A stretch of 64,000 bases of DNA, from the NCBI GenBank assembly GCA_030430495.1, contig JAUIKM010000025.1, positions 1 through 64,000 on the forward strand, written 5' to 3'. The notes under the pieces were generated by a model, which was not told where the DNA came from, did no database searches, and worked only from the letters and a program-made list of their open reading frames with translations. This stretch comes from a bacterium (GTDB lineage: Bacteria > Bacteroidota > Ignavibacteria > Kapaibacteriales > UBA7675). The first letter of the stretch is position 1. Each line of letters opens with the position of its first letter. The position numbers and the translations under genes were made by a program. Below, piece after piece: positions 28,931 to 38,989 of the stretch.

Positions 28931-28965
28931 CAAAAAAAAGAAAACCCGCGGTGCCAACCCGCAGG
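28931..28965 (-). terminator. Terminator for the oxidoreductase gene
   Basis: On the minus strand CCTGCGG-GTTGGCA-CCGCGGG runs into a TTTTCTTTTTTTT tract, 65-100 bases after the oxidoreductase stop. Confidence 0.65.
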
Positions 28966-29029
28966 CTCTACTGTTTAAGTCGCATCAGGAATGGGCTTGG
29001 AAAAGTCTTGTATCCAGCGGCGAAGCCAT

Positions 29030-31171
29030 CTACCCCAAACTCACAGCCTGCCCGCTCTCCAGCGACTCCACCGCCGCGAACGTCGCTTCCGTCACCGCGT
29101 GCAAAGTTTTGTAGCCGATTGGAAACTCGCCGCCATGTTTAAGTGCGCCGATCATCGCCGCGATCTCCTGCGCGTGGCCCTTGCCGCCGTCAAACGACAA
29201 GTCATTGCGTTTGGCGCCCCACAGCAGGTTTAAAGTCTTGAAGTTGTCCATGATCGCGCTGCGGCCCTCGCCGTGCGCCTCCAGGTATTCCTTGCCGAGA
29301 CTTTTAGCGCCGTTCGCAAAGTAATGCACCGTGCCGATCGATCCGTCGCCGAACTGCACGGAGATCGAGACCACGTCCTGCAGATGCAGGTTGGCCGCCG
29401 CGCTGCGCACGCTCACCGCGTGCACGCCCACGGGATCCGCGTCCGCCAGAAAAGCCATCGTGTCGATAAAGTGGCAGGCCTCGCCGATGATGCGGCCGCC
29501 CTGCGCCGGGTCCTGCGTCCAGTGCGTCGCCGGAATGGCTCCCGCGTTGACGCGGTAACTCATCGCCAGCGGCTCCTGGCGGCCGCTGAAAAATTCCTTC
29601 ATTTTAAGCAGGGGCGGCGAGAAACGGCGGTTAAATCCGACGAGCAGACGGCCCCCGCTTTCCCGATAAGCCGCGTCGACCTGTTTTAACTCTTCGCGCG
29701 TCAGCGCCAGCGGTTTTTCAACAAAGACGTCTTTGCCCGCGTTCAGCGCGGCCGTCACGTACTCGGCGTGTGTGTCGTGGCGCGTGGCACAGGCCACGAG
29801 TTTAATGTTGTTGGTGTTAAGGAGTTGTTTAAAGTCCGTCGTGAATTCGCGGAAGCCGAAGTTCTCAGCCACCGAGCGCACGCGCACCGGCGTCGCGCCC
29901 GCCAGCATCGTGAAGTCGATCGACTCGTTGCGCATGTGCGGCAGCAGATGTGTCTGCGCAAATGCGCCCGCGCCGACGAATCCCATGCCGATTTTGCCGG
30001 CGTGCACCGCGCCTTTGCGCTGCGGCGCGACCGTCACCGACATCGTTTCCCTGCGTTCCGGATACTCCAGCACGATGCCCAGGTAGGGCTCCTTGCCGCG
30101 ACCCATGATTAAATCGTAGGCTTTGGCCGCGTCGTTGATCGCGATGCGATGTGTTGTTAACATCTGCATGTCGATCGCGCCGGAAGCGATCAGGTCCAGG
30201 AAAGCCTGCATGTTGCGCTGTTCCGTCCAGCGCACGTATTCGTAGGGATAGTCGTGGCCGTGTTCTTCGTAGTTCGGGTCGTAGCGCCCCGGGCCGTAGC
30301 TGCAGGAGATTAACAACTCCTGCTCCTTTTCGTAAAAGGGCGAGCGCGGCACGTTCATGCCGACCGCGCCGACCACGACAACTTTGGCTTTGCGGCGCGC
30401 CATTTTGAGCGCTATCTCCAGCGGCTCGTTGCTCGACGTCGCCGCGGTGATTAACACGGCGTCGACGCCTTTGCCGCGCGAAAATCCGAGCACGCGCTGC
30501 ACGGCGTCGGGTGAGCTGATCGCCGTGGCGTCCGCGCCCAGTTTTTCAGCCAGTTCCAGCGCGTTTTTATCGATGTCCAGCCCGATGACGCGGCAGCCCG
30601 ACGCTTTTAACAACTGCACCGCAATTTGTCCCAGCAGGCCGAGGCCGATGACGGCCACGTTTTCGCCCAGGCGCAGGTCGGCCTGGCGCACGCCCTGCAT
30701 GGCGATTGCGCCCAGCGTGGTGTAGGCCGCGTCTTCAAAACTGACGCCTTCCGGAATCGGCGCGGCCAGGTTGGCCGGCACGGCGTTTAACTCGGCGTGG
30801 TAGGCACAGGCGCTGCCGGCGCAGGCCACGCGGTCGCCCACGTTGAACTGCGGCGTGCCGGACTGCACAACTTCGCCCGCCGTGCTGTAACCCAGCGGAC
30901 GGTAGGCGTTTAAAGCGTTCATGACCTTGCGGTAGGTGGCGACGATGCCGTCTTTGCGCAGGCTGTCCAGCACGGTTTTAACATCGTCTTTCTGTGAGCG
31001 CGCTCGTGCGATCAGCGACTTTTCGGCTTTGGCGACCGAGCTGCGTTCCGTGCCGGCGGAGATGAGTGAATTGTGCACTCGCACGAGGATGCCGCCCGGC
31101 GGGCACAGCGGCCCCGGCAGTTCTTCCACGAGGACTTCGCCGCTGTTCTGGTGTTGAAAAACCTGAAGCAT
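29030..31171 (-). CDS. Two-domain oxidoreductase: zinc-type alcohol dehydrogenase fused to Gfo/Idh/MocA dehydrogenase
   Basis: The protein is 713 residues. Residues 1-355 are a medium-chain dehydrogenase ('GDRVACAGSACAYHAELNAV', 'ENVAVIGLGLLGQIAVQLLK' as Rossmann fold, 'GVDAVLITAATSS'). Residues about 385-713 are a Gfo/Idh/MocA domain ('IGMGFVGAGAFAQTHLLPHM', 'DVFVEKPLALTREEL' with the EKP motif, 'ACHFIDTMAFLADADPVGV'). This fusion occurs in polysaccharide and sugar-modification loci and is usually annotated as bi-domain oxidoreductase. The substrate is unknown. The gene stands alone here. A remnant of its 3' end lies 3.4 kb to the left. Confidence 0.88.
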   Translation of the reverse strand: MLQVFQHQNSGEVLVEELPGPLCPPGGILVRVHNSLISAGTERSSVAKAEKSLIARARSQKDDVKTVLDSLRKDGIVATYRKVMNALNAYRPLGYSTAGEVVQSGTPQFNVGDRVACAGSACAYHAELNAVPANLAAPIPEGVSFEDAAYTTLGAIAMQGVRQADLRLGENVAVIGLGLLGQIAVQLLKASGCRVIGLDIDKNALELAEKLGADATAISSPDAVQRVLGFSRGKGVDAVLITAATSSNEPLEIALKMARRKAKVVVVGAVGMNVPRSPFYEKEQELLISCSYGPGRYDPNYEEHGHDYPYEYVRWTEQRNMQAFLDLIASGAIDMQMLTTHRIAINDAAKAYDLIMGRGKEPYLGIVLEYPERRETMSVTVAPQRKGAVHAGKIGMGFVGAGAFAQTHLLPHMRNESIDFTMLAGATPVRVRSVAENFGFREFTTDFKQLLNTNNIKLVACATRHDTHAEYVTAALNAGKDVFVEKPLALTREELKQVDAAYRESGGRLLVGFNRRFSPPLLKMKEFFSGRQEPLAMSYRVNAGAIPATHWTQDPAQGGRIIGEACHFIDTMAFLADADPVGVHAVSVRSAAANLHLQDVVSISVQFGDGSIGTVHYFANGAKSLGKEYLEAHGEGRSAIMDNFKTLNLLWGAKRNDLSFDGGKGHAQEIAAMIGALKHGGEFPIGYKTLHAVTEATFAAVESLESGQAVSLG

Positions 31172-31202
31172 ATCGATTCCGTTTAGTGATTTGTCCTGTT
31201 AA

Positions 31203-31221
31203 ACGCCGTGACAAACAAAAG
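31203..31221 (+). repeat. Dispersed motif copy upstream of the oxidoreductase
   Basis: AACGCCGTGACAAACAAAAG is identical over 20 bases to the copy at 53291-53310. It lies 30-50 bases before the oxidoreductase start codon on the other strand. Confidence 0.7.
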
Positions 31222-31254
31222 CGGCTGTTTAAGCGGATTTAACAAAAACCGCGC

Positions 31255-32433
31255 CTAAAAAATCAAGGCGTAAATCAATGCGCCCGTCGCCGTGTAACGC
31301 ACTACGCTCCACAGAACGCGGCGCTCGCGTTTCCAGTATTCGTAAATATACACGCCGCCGATGCACAGGCCGATGACCAGCGCGGCCGCCGTCAGACTTT
31401 GCCACAGCGTCATCTGCTGATAATGCGTCTTGGCGTAGCCCGCATACCAGGGCGTGCCGTACAGCAGAATCAGGTGTGCAATGTAAATGTGCAGCGCCTT
31501 TGAGCCCAGCGTCACATAGTGTTTGTCCAGCCGCCGCGTCAACAGGTAGACGCCCGTCGCCGCGCCGATAAACACCAGGGACCATCCCAGCCGTTCAAGC
31601 ATGAAGGTCGGGCCCGAGTGCCAGTGGTCGTGCGCCGGCAGCAGCGCCGACGCCGAGTGTTCCATCGAAAGCGCCGCCGCCACGATCAGCAGCCCCGCGC
31701 CCAGCATGCTCAGCCCGAAGCGCTCCTCGCGCCCCTGCGCCGGCAGCCACTGCAAAAATCGCCCGATCGATACGCCCAGGAACAGGTAGGCCGCGTAGGG
31801 GAACACGGGAAAGAGCGATCCGTTAACATGCGTCAGGTAGTTCGCTATAAACGCCGGTATGTGCGCAAACCAGTCGACCGCGTGCACAAAAGGCGTCGCC
31901 GCAATAATCCCGAATCCCAGCGTGAGCGACAGCGCGTTCAGCCCGCGATTGTCGCGCGTCAGCATAAAAGCGGCCATCAGCAGTATCAGCGCCGCGCCGC
32001 TCAGCTGCAAAATATTGATCTGCCAGAATCGGAAAAAGCCCGAGGCGGGCATCCAGAAGACATCGATAAAATCGTCGGCCGGGAAGGTCATCATATAGCC
32101 GATCCCGATCAGCGTCAGCGCCCAGCGCAGGCGGCGTTGCAGCAGGTCCCGCGGCAGGCGCCCGCTCGCATCGCGTTTGGTGGCGAAGACGTGCACCGCC
32201 CCCGAAATCAGCAGGAACACCGGCGCCGTCAGCCCGCGGATAAACTGCCATGTTGTCCACGGAAACTGGTCCATCGCCACAAATTCACGCGAGAGCAGCG
32301 CATCGATCGTGTGCCCCTGCATCATCATCAGCATGGCAAACAGGCGCACGCAGTCCAGCACGTAAAAACGCGTGCGCGGCGCAAGCGCGGCGTGCGGCGC
32401 TTGTTGCGGTTCGGCTTGGGAGGTCGGGATCAT
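31255..32433 (-). CDS. DUF1624-like (heparan-alpha-glucosaminide N-acetyltransferase-like) membrane protein
   Basis: The protein is 392 residues from the ATG at 32433; the ORF track start at 32709 adds 92 residues of non-coding-like sequence. It has about 10-11 TM helices. The first carries 'FYVLDCVRLFAMLMMMQGHT', the conserved DxxR...MxxGH pattern of DUF1624/acyltransferase-3-like proteins, where the histidine is thought to take the acetyl group. 'FIRGLTAPVFLLISG' is also typical. It may move acetyl groups across the membrane to a cell-surface glycan. It has the same strand as the oxidoreductase and lies 83 bases upstream, so the two may be co-transcribed. Confidence 0.8.
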   Translation of the reverse strand: MIPTSQAEPQQAPHAALAPRTRFYVLDCVRLFAMLMMMQGHTIDALLSREFVAMDQFPWTTWQFIRGLTAPVFLLISGAVHVFATKRDASGRLPRDLLQRRLRWALTLIGIGYMMTFPADDFIDVFWMPASGFFRFWQINILQLSGAALILLMAAFMLTRDNRGLNALSLTLGFGIIAATPFVHAVDWFAHIPAFIANYLTHVNGSLFPVFPYAAYLFLGVSIGRFLQWLPAQGREERFGLSMLGAGLLIVAAALSMEHSASALLPAHDHWHSGPTFMLERLGWSLVFIGAATGVYLLTRRLDKHYVTLGSKALHIYIAHLILLYGTPWYAGYAKTHYQQMTLWQSLTAAALVIGLCIGGVYIYEYWKRERRVLWSVVRYTATGALIYALIF

Positions 32434-32551
32434 TGCCCCAGGGGTAAGATGAAAAAGCCCGGAATGAAACCGCAAAATTAGCGCGATTTCCATCTTCTTC
32501 AAAGCGGAAAGCGCGGGGGGCGGAAAGCGCCGCGGGACTCGCCCGAGTCGG

Positions 32552-32593
32552 CCTTGCCGGTTGACCGGCGGCCTTTCTGATTCTCTTGTTGGT
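32552..32593 (+). repeat. Dispersed motif copy (GATTCTCTTGTTGGTC type)
   Basis: A short hairpin (TGCCGGTTGACCGGCGG) is followed by CCTTTCTGATTCTCTTGTTG and GTC, which aligns with the other copies. Confidence 0.5.
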
Positions 32594-32633
32594 CGCGCAG
32601 TGAGCAGCCGCGTGTCACCGCGCAGCCTCACAG

Positions 32634-32660
32634 TGGGGGAATGTGGGGCGTTTTGTGGGA
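32634..32660 (+). promoter_or_regulatory. Upstream TGGGN cluster, possible accessory MraZ site
   Basis: TGGGG at 32634 and at 32644 have the 10-base spacing of MraZ boxes. A third, TGGGA at 32656, is two bases out of phase. Confidence 0.4.
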
Positions 32661-32782
32661 GATTGTGCGTTTCCGGCGGCAAGCCCGCAGCGCAGCGCGG
32701 GCGGGCCAAACAAGAAAATCAGGCCAAAGCGGTGCAAATGGAAAAAAAACCTTGGACTTACGGGGGGGATTTTGTTGTTTTG

Positions 32783-32807
32783 TGGAGTTCTGTGGGTTAA
32801 AGTGGGT
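32783..32807 (+). promoter_or_regulatory. Predicted MraZ operator
   Basis: TGGAG (32783), TGGGT (32793) and TGGGT (32803) are three direct repeats with exactly five-base spacers. This is the arrangement to which MraZ binds to repress its own operon. The boxes end 85 bases before the mraZ start codon. Confidence 0.7.
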
Positions 32808-32892
32808 GATTGGCCCATGCGGTGGTACGCAAGCCCACGGTTGGTACGCCGCGTAAACGGCGCCAATGTCCACAAAGCCGGGGGCGTGTTTC

Positions 32893-33345
32893 ATGGGCTT
32901 TTTCAAGGGCCGCGAAACATACTCGATCGACAACAAGGGCCGCGTCAACGTACCGGCCAAGATGCGCAAGAGCATTGCCGCGGAAGCGAACGATTCTTTT
33001 GTGGTCACGCGCGGCTTTGACAAATGTATCGTGGCATACCCGCAGAACGAATGGCGTACCTATGAAGAGCGCTTCTCGCGGCTCAACCAGTTCAACGAGC
33101 GCGAGCGCTACTTCCTCAGAATGTTCCTTGGATGGAGCGAAGAAGTTTCGCTGGACGGACAACAGCGCGTCAGCCTGCCGCGTAAACACCTCGATTTTGC
33201 GGGGATTGAAGGCAAGGTGACGATTGTGGGCATGATTGACCACATCGAGTTTTGGGACCCGAACGAGTTCGAAAAGTACCTGAACGCACAGGACGAGTCC
33301 TTCAACGACGTTGCCGCCGAAGTCATGAAGCTGAAGCCGGAATAA
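32893..33345 (+). CDS. mraZ: Transcriptional regulator MraZ
   Basis: The protein is 150 residues from the ATG at 32893 (MGFFKGRETYSIDNKGRVNV); the ORF start at 32866 adds nine residues not seen in the family. Two AbrB-like SpoVT repeats are visible: 'YSIDNKGRVNVPAKMRKSI' near residue 10 and 'VSLDGQQRVSLPRKHLDFA' near residue 85. MraZ forms a ring that binds TGGG direct repeats and represses the division and cell-wall cluster; matching repeats lie upstream. It is followed by rsmH 12 bases later. Confidence 0.95.
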   Translation: MGFFKGRETYSIDNKGRVNVPAKMRKSIAAEANDSFVVTRGFDKCIVAYPQNEWRTYEERFSRLNQFNERERYFLRMFLGWSEEVSLDGQQRVSLPRKHLDFAGIEGKVTIVGMIDHIEFWDPNEFEKYLNAQDESFNDVAAEVMKLKPE

Positions 33346-33357
33346 GGCGGGAGCGCA

Positions 33358-34341
33358 ATGAAACCGCGTGAAGGCACAGGCTCCGCCGGCGACTATCACG
33401 TGCCGGTGATGCTGAAGGAAACGCTGGACATGCTGATCACGGATCGCAGCGGCGTTTACATGGACGGCACTTTTGGCGGCGGCGGACACAGCGGCGAGAT
33501 ACTGTCGCGCCTGGAGCCGCCCGGAAAATTGATCGCCTACGACGCGGACACAAACGCCATTGAGCGCGGCCGCAAACGATTTGAAAGGTACCTGGCGCCG
33601 GACGCGGAAGTGCGTCTGGATCTGCGCCACGAAAGGTTTGATAGGGCATGCAGCATAGAGGAAGGTAAGGAGTTTCCTTGCCTGTCAGGTTTGCTGCTCG
33701 ATTTGGGAGTCTCTTCCCATCAGCTCGATACCGACAGTATCGGCCTGAGTTATCGCGTGAACGGACCGCTGGATATGCGGTTCGGATCGGGCGGACGATC
33801 GGCGGCGGATCTGCTGGCCACCACGGATGAAAGGGATCTGGAGCGGTTATTACGCCAATACGGTGAAGAGCCGAATGCGAGACGGATAGCGCGGCGGCTG
33901 ATGGGCAGCCGCCGCGCCGCTCCACTTTCCACCACCTTTGAATTGCGGCACGAGGTTGAAGCCTGCGTGCCGCCGCATCTTCAGGCCAAAACGCTGGCCC
34001 GCGTGTTTCAGGCGCTTCGTATCGCAGTCAATGATGAACTTGGTCAACTGGAACGTATTCTGCGCTGTATCGTGCCGAAGCTCTGCTCCGGCGCGCGCAT
34101 TGTCGTGCTCAGCTATCACTCGCTCGAAGACCGCATCGTCAAACAGATATTCAAGGAACTCGCCGCCACGCGCGTTCCCGACGCCAACAACCCCAAATCC
34201 AACTACCGCGACGTCGACGCGCCGCTGCGCGTACTGACCAAACGCCCCGAACTACCCGGCAAAGAGGAAATAGCGCGCAATCCGCGCGCGCGCAGCGCCA
34301 GGATGCGCGTGGCCGAGCGGACGGAGCATGCGATAGGTTGA
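33358..34341 (+). CDS. rsmH: 16S rRNA (cytosine(1402)-N(4))-methyltransferase
   Basis: The protein is 327 residues. It methylates N4 of C1402 in the decoding centre of 16S rRNA. Motifs are 'HVPVMLKETLDML', the AdoMet-binding 'YMDGTFGGGGHSGEILSRL', 'LLLDLGVSSHQLD', 'GPLDMRF' and the C-terminal 'VVLSYHSLEDRIVKQIFKEL'. It directly follows mraZ, as in most bacteria. A terminator and hutU follow instead of ftsL, ftsI and the mur genes. Confidence 0.96.
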   Translation: MKPREGTGSAGDYHVPVMLKETLDMLITDRSGVYMDGTFGGGGHSGEILSRLEPPGKLIAYDADTNAIERGRKRFERYLAPDAEVRLDLRHERFDRACSIEEGKEFPCLSGLLLDLGVSSHQLDTDSIGLSYRVNGPLDMRFGSGGRSAADLLATTDERDLERLLRQYGEEPNARRIARRLMGSRRAAPLSTTFELRHEVEACVPPHLQAKTLARVFQALRIAVNDELGQLERILRCIVPKLCSGARIVVLSYHSLEDRIVKQIFKELAATRVPDANNPKSNYRDVDAPLRVLTKRPELPGKEEIARNPRARSARMRVAERTEHAIG

Positions 34342-34378
34342 AGGCGAAAGATCGGCCGCTCAACGAAGAGACTTAAAC

Positions 34379-34411
34379 AAAAAAGCCGCCCTCATTTGAG
34401 GCCGGCTTTTA
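34379..34411. terminator. Bidirectional terminator between convergent rsmH and hutU
   Basis: AAAAGCCGCCCTCATTTGAGGCCGGCTTTT folds into a stem (AAAAGCCG/CGGCTTTT plus CCTC/GAGG), with A-runs on one side and T-runs on the other, so it can act for both strands. Confidence 0.75.
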
Positions 34412-34456
34412 AGCTTTAATCTCTTGTGTTTAAGTGCTGTTTTACCCTGGCGCGTA

Positions 34457-36136
34457 TCAGCCCATCGGAATGTGAATGCCGTGTTTGGCGGCGTTCTCCG
34501 CGGCGCGCTCGTAGCCGGCGTCGGCGTGGCGCAGGACGCCCATCAGCGGGTCGTAGGTTAACACGCGTTGCAGGCGCTGCGCCGCCTCCGGCGTCCCATC
34601 GGCGACAATCACCATGCCGGCGTGCAGCGAGAGGCCCATGCCCACGCCGCCGCCGTGGTGCAGCGAGACCCAGGTGGCCCCGCCGACCGCGTTCAGTGCA
34701 AAGTTTAAGTACACCCAGTCGGCTACGGCGTCGGAGCCGTCTTTCATCGCTTCGGTTTCGCGGTGCGGTGAAGCGACGGAGCCGCAGTCCAGGTGGTCGC
34801 GACCAATCACGATCGGCGCTTTGACGCGGCCCGAAGCGACGAGGTCGTTAAACAACTTGCCGGCTTTGGCGCGGTCGCCGTAACCCAGCCAGCAGATGCG
34901 CGAGGGCAGGCCCTGGAAGCGCAGGCTGTTGCCCGCCTTTTTGATCCAGCGGTGCAGCGGCTCGTCGTCGGGGAAGAGCTCGCAGATCGCGCGGTCGGTT
35001 TCGTAAATGTCTTCCGGATCGCCCGAGAGCGCTACCCAGCGGAACGGCCCTTTGCCGTCGCAGAAAAGCGGGCGGACAAAGGCCGGCACAAAACCGGGGA
35101 AGTCGAAGGCGTTTTCGACGCCCGCATTTTCTTTGGCCTCGCCGCGGATATTATTGCCGTAGTCGAACACCACCGCGCCTTTTTGCTGAAAAGCCAGCAT
35201 CGCTTTGACGTGTTCGCCGATGGCGCGGCGCGAGGCGGCGATGTAGGCGTCCGGATCGCTTTCGCGCAGGGCGTCCGCTTCTTCCTTGCTGTAGCCGGTC
35301 GGGTAGTAGCCGTTCAGCGGGTCGTGCGCCGAGGTCTGGTCGGTGACGATGTCCGGCACGACGCCGCGCTCGAGCATCCGCGGCAGGATTTCGGCGGCAT
35401 TGCCGAGCAGGCCGACGGAAATCGGTTCTTTGCGTTTGACGTGTTCGTTGATAATCTCGAGCGCTTCGTCCAGCGTGCGGCACTTGACGTCGCAGTAGCG
35501 GTCGTGGATGCGTTTGTCGATGCGTTCCTCGTCCATCTCGATGCACAGCGCCGCGGCGCCGTTGAAGGTGGCTGCCAGCGGCTGCGCGCCGCCCATGCCT
35601 CCCAACCCGGCGGTAAGCAAAAATCTTCCGTGGAGGTCGCCGCCAAAGTGCTGGCGTGCGCATTCGGCAAAAGTTTCGTAGGTGCCCTGCAGGATGCCCT
35701 GCGTGCCGATGTAAATCCACGATCCGGCCGTCATCTGGCCGAACATCATCAGGCCGCGTTTGTCCAGCTCGCGGAAGTGCTCCCAGGTGGCCCATTTGCC
35801 GACCAGGTTGGAGTTGGCGATCAGCACGCGCGGGGCGTCCGTGTGTGTTCTGGCCACGCCGACGGGTTTGCCGGACTGCACCAGCAGCGTTTCGTCCACA
35901 TCCATGTTGCGCAGCGTCGAGAGGATCGCGTCAAAACTTTCCCAGTTGCGCGCCGCTTTGCCGATGCCGCCGTAGACGATCAATTTTTCGGGGTGTTCGG
36001 CCACTTCCGGGTCCAGGTTGTGCTGGATCATGCGGTAGGCCGCTTCGATTTGCCAGTTTTTGCAATGCAATTCCAGGCCGCGCGGGGCGTGGACGGTACG
36101 GGGGCCTGTCGGGGCGGGATGTGCGACGTCGCTCAT
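34457..36136 (-). CDS. hutU: Urocanate hydratase
   Basis: The protein is 559 residues, the usual size. It converts urocanate to imidazolonepropionate in histidine breakdown. It has '[18 protein letters not shown]', '[20 protein letters not shown]' and the NAD-binding '[20 protein letters not shown]', all characteristic of the family, plus '[15 protein letters not shown]' and the C-terminal '[17 protein letters not shown]'. No hutH, hutI or hutG lies in the window. A DUF971 gene on the same strand ends 60 bases upstream. Confidence 0.96.
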   Translation of the reverse strand: MSDVAHPAPTGPRTVHAPRGLELHCKNWQIEAAYRMIQHNLDPEVAEHPEKLIVYGGIGKAARNWESFDAILSTLRNMDVDETLLVQSGKPVGVARTHTDAPRVLIANSNLVGKWATWEHFRELDKRGLMMFGQMTAGSWIYIGTQGILQGTYETFAECARQHFGGDLHGRFLLTAGLGGMGGAQPLAATFNGAAALCIEMDEERIDKRIHDRYCDVKCRTLDEALEIINEHVKRKEPISVGLLGNAAEILPRMLERGVVPDIVTDQTSAHDPLNGYYPTGYSKEEADALRESDPDAYIAASRRAIGEHVKAMLAFQQKGAVVFDYGNNIRGEAKENAGVENAFDFPGFVPAFVRPLFCDGKGPFRWVALSGDPEDIYETDRAICELFPDDEPLHRWIKKAGNSLRFQGLPSRICWLGYGDRAKAGKLFNDLVASGRVKAPIVIGRDHLDCGSVASPHRETEAMKDGSDAVADWVYLNFALNAVGGATWVSLHHGGGVGMGLSLHAGMVIVADGTPEAAQRLQRVLTYDPLMGVLRHADAGYERAAENAAKHGIHIPMG

Positions 36137-36151
36137 AAACCTTTTATGAAA

Positions 36152-36170
36152 TTTTTGCTTGTCAGCGTGT
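36152..36170 (-). repeat. Dispersed motif copy in the hutU leader
   Basis: On the minus strand CACACGCTGACAAGCAAAAA lies about 15 bases before the hutU ATG, overlapping where a ribosome-binding site would sit. Confidence 0.5.
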
Positions 36171-36196
36171 GAAAAACTGGAATTCGGCGTACGGCG

Positions 36197-36583
36197 TCAG
36201 GAAGCGCCGTTTGTGCTGTGCTCGGCCTGTTCGCGGGCGTGCAGCTTGTCCAGCTGCGCGTCGTCCAGGGCCTTGTCCGCCGCCACTTCGCGCAGCAGCT
36301 CCCAGGGGTAAATCCCGGTGTTGTGCCCGTCGCGCCAGCCGACCTGGATGGCGTAGTTGCCGACGGGGTTGATGCCCTCGATTTCGTACATGCCCGGTTT
36401 AAAGGTCGTCAGAGCCGGTGCAACGACCATGCGTCCCATGATGGTTTCGCCTTTGCAATGGGCGCAGGGACAGGCTTTACGCAACTCTTCGGTCGTAATC
36501 GTCGCCGCGAATCCGTCGGCCCATTCCAGGCGCAACAGGTAGGGTTTCGGCGTGTGAATTTTGCGGGGAATGAGCGGATTCAT
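36197..36583 (-). CDS. DUF971 (gamma-butyrobetaine hydroxylase N-terminal-like) protein
   Basis: The protein is 128 residues from the ATG at 36583; the ORF track extends upstream through unlikely sequence. 'YLLRLEWADGFAATITTEEL', 'ACPCAHCKGE' and 'VGNYAIQVGWRDGHNTGIYP' are the conserved DUF971 blocks, including the CPCAHC cysteines that may bind zinc and the DGHNTGIY(P/S) segment. Such stand-alone domains occur near Fe-S assembly or Mrp-type genes elsewhere. Its job here is unknown. It is on the same strand as hutU, with a 60-base gap. Confidence 0.85.
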   Translation of the reverse strand: MNPLIPRKIHTPKPYLLRLEWADGFAATITTEELRKACPCAHCKGETIMGRMVVAPALTTFKPGMYEIEGINPVGNYAIQVGWRDGHNTGIYPWELLREVAADKALDDAQLDKLHAREQAEHSTNGAS

Positions 36584-36784
36584 AAGCGGGAGCGGGCCTC
36601 CGAAGCAAAAAAACGAGCCCGGCAATTTGGCGCGACTATGGCCGTTTTCACGAACTACATCACTTTGCGGACTACAACGTCGGTGGAGTGATACAATTTT
36701 ATAATCAGTCAACAATTTTGCATTTTTGCCGTCTGAAGTTGACCTGATTAGGCAAGTGTTCAACCTCTTTTCGGAGCCGTACCC

Positions 36785-37111
36785 ATGGCTGATTTACGCG
36801 AATTTACCGATGCAAATTTCGAGGCGGAAGTCCTCAATTCCGATAAACCTGTTCTGGTCGACTTTTGGGCAACCTGGTGCGGCCCCTGCCGCGCGATGGA
36901 ACCCGCAGTAAAAGAAATCAGCTCCGAGTACAGCGACAAAGCCGTCGTCGGCAAGCTGAACGTCGATGAAAACCAGGGCGTCGCCGCCAAATACGGCATC
37001 CGCTCGATTCCGGCGCTGCTGTACTTCAAAAACGGCGAAGTCGTCGGCACGACGGTTGGTCTGACCAAAAAAGCGGCGATCGCCCAGAAGCTGGACACGG
37101 TCCTTGCCTGA
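36785..37111 (+). CDS. trxA: Thioredoxin
   Basis: The protein is 108 residues with the classic active site 'WATWCGPCRAM' and the cis-proline region 'GIRSIPALLYFKNGE'. It is a cytoplasmic disulphide reductant. The adjacent genes are unrelated. A TATAAT-like hexamer lies near 36700, about 80 bases upstream. Confidence 0.96.
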   Translation: MADLREFTDANFEAEVLNSDKPVLVDFWATWCGPCRAMEPAVKEISSEYSDKAVVGKLNVDENQGVAAKYGIRSIPALLYFKNGEVVGTTVGLTKKAAIAQKLDTVLA

Positions 37112-37288
37112 GGCGCGGCCGTCTGAGAGTGCGGCCGTTCACGCCGCGAGGCTCTTTGTTTATTCCGATTGAAAGATCCGTGGTTTGCACATGGTTGCCC
37201 GGGAGGCGCTGCTGTGCAGACCACGCATTTTTTTATCGCTTTTGGCGGTGCACCCGCGCCGCCGCCATCGTGACGCAGGAAATCCCGC

Positions 37289-37600
37289 ATGCCGCGACCT
37301 CCACTGTTAGCCGAAGAAGACATTACACGGAAACTGGCCGAACTGCCCGGCTGGGAGCGTTCCGGCGCGAGTATCGGGCGCACGCTGACGGCATCGAACT
37401 TTGCCTCGGCCGTGGGTGTACTGAACGCCATCGCGATCCTCGCGGAAAAGGCCGATCATCATCCGGACATGCGACTGCACGGCTGGAACAAGCTTGAAAT
37501 CACGCTTTCCACGCACGATCAGGGCGGACTGACGCGGCTCGACTTCGAGCTGGCGGCGGAAATAGATTCCATCGGTTTCGGCGCTTCGGCATCCGCCTGA
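37289..37600 (+). CDS. phhB: Pterin-4-alpha-carbinolamine dehydratase
   Basis: The protein is 103 residues, usual for the family. It shows 'LAELPGWERSGASIGRTLT' and the catalytic 'AEKADHHPDMRLHGWNKLEI', which holds the paired histidines and HPD element. It dehydrates 4a-hydroxy-tetrahydropterin formed by aromatic amino-acid hydroxylases, and it may also serve in molybdopterin or folate metabolism. An AGGA ribosome-binding site precedes the ATG. No phenylalanine hydroxylase is in the window. Confidence 0.92.
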   Translation: MPRPPLLAEEDITRKLAELPGWERSGASIGRTLTASNFASAVGVLNAIAILAEKADHHPDMRLHGWNKLEITLSTHDQGGLTRLDFELAAEIDSIGFGASASA

Positions 37601-37634
37601 AGCGCCGTCGCAATGCCGCCGTCACGTCCGGTGA

Positions 37635-38963
<1,329 letters not shown>

Positions 38964-38989
38964 GTCAAGGCCGCCGCGGCCGCACAGCT

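Larger units (their letters stand above)
32434..32892. other. Regulatory spacer between divergent DUF1624-like gene and mraZ
   Basis: These 459 bases hold a dispersed-motif copy (32552-32593), two clusters of TGGGN boxes and the mraZ promoter. ORFs drawn through it overlap on all frames and are not genes. Confidence 0.55.

Noticed and set aside
34793-36172. 459-residue plus ORF
   Set aside because: It is antisense to hutU, whose family motifs are complete on the minus strand.
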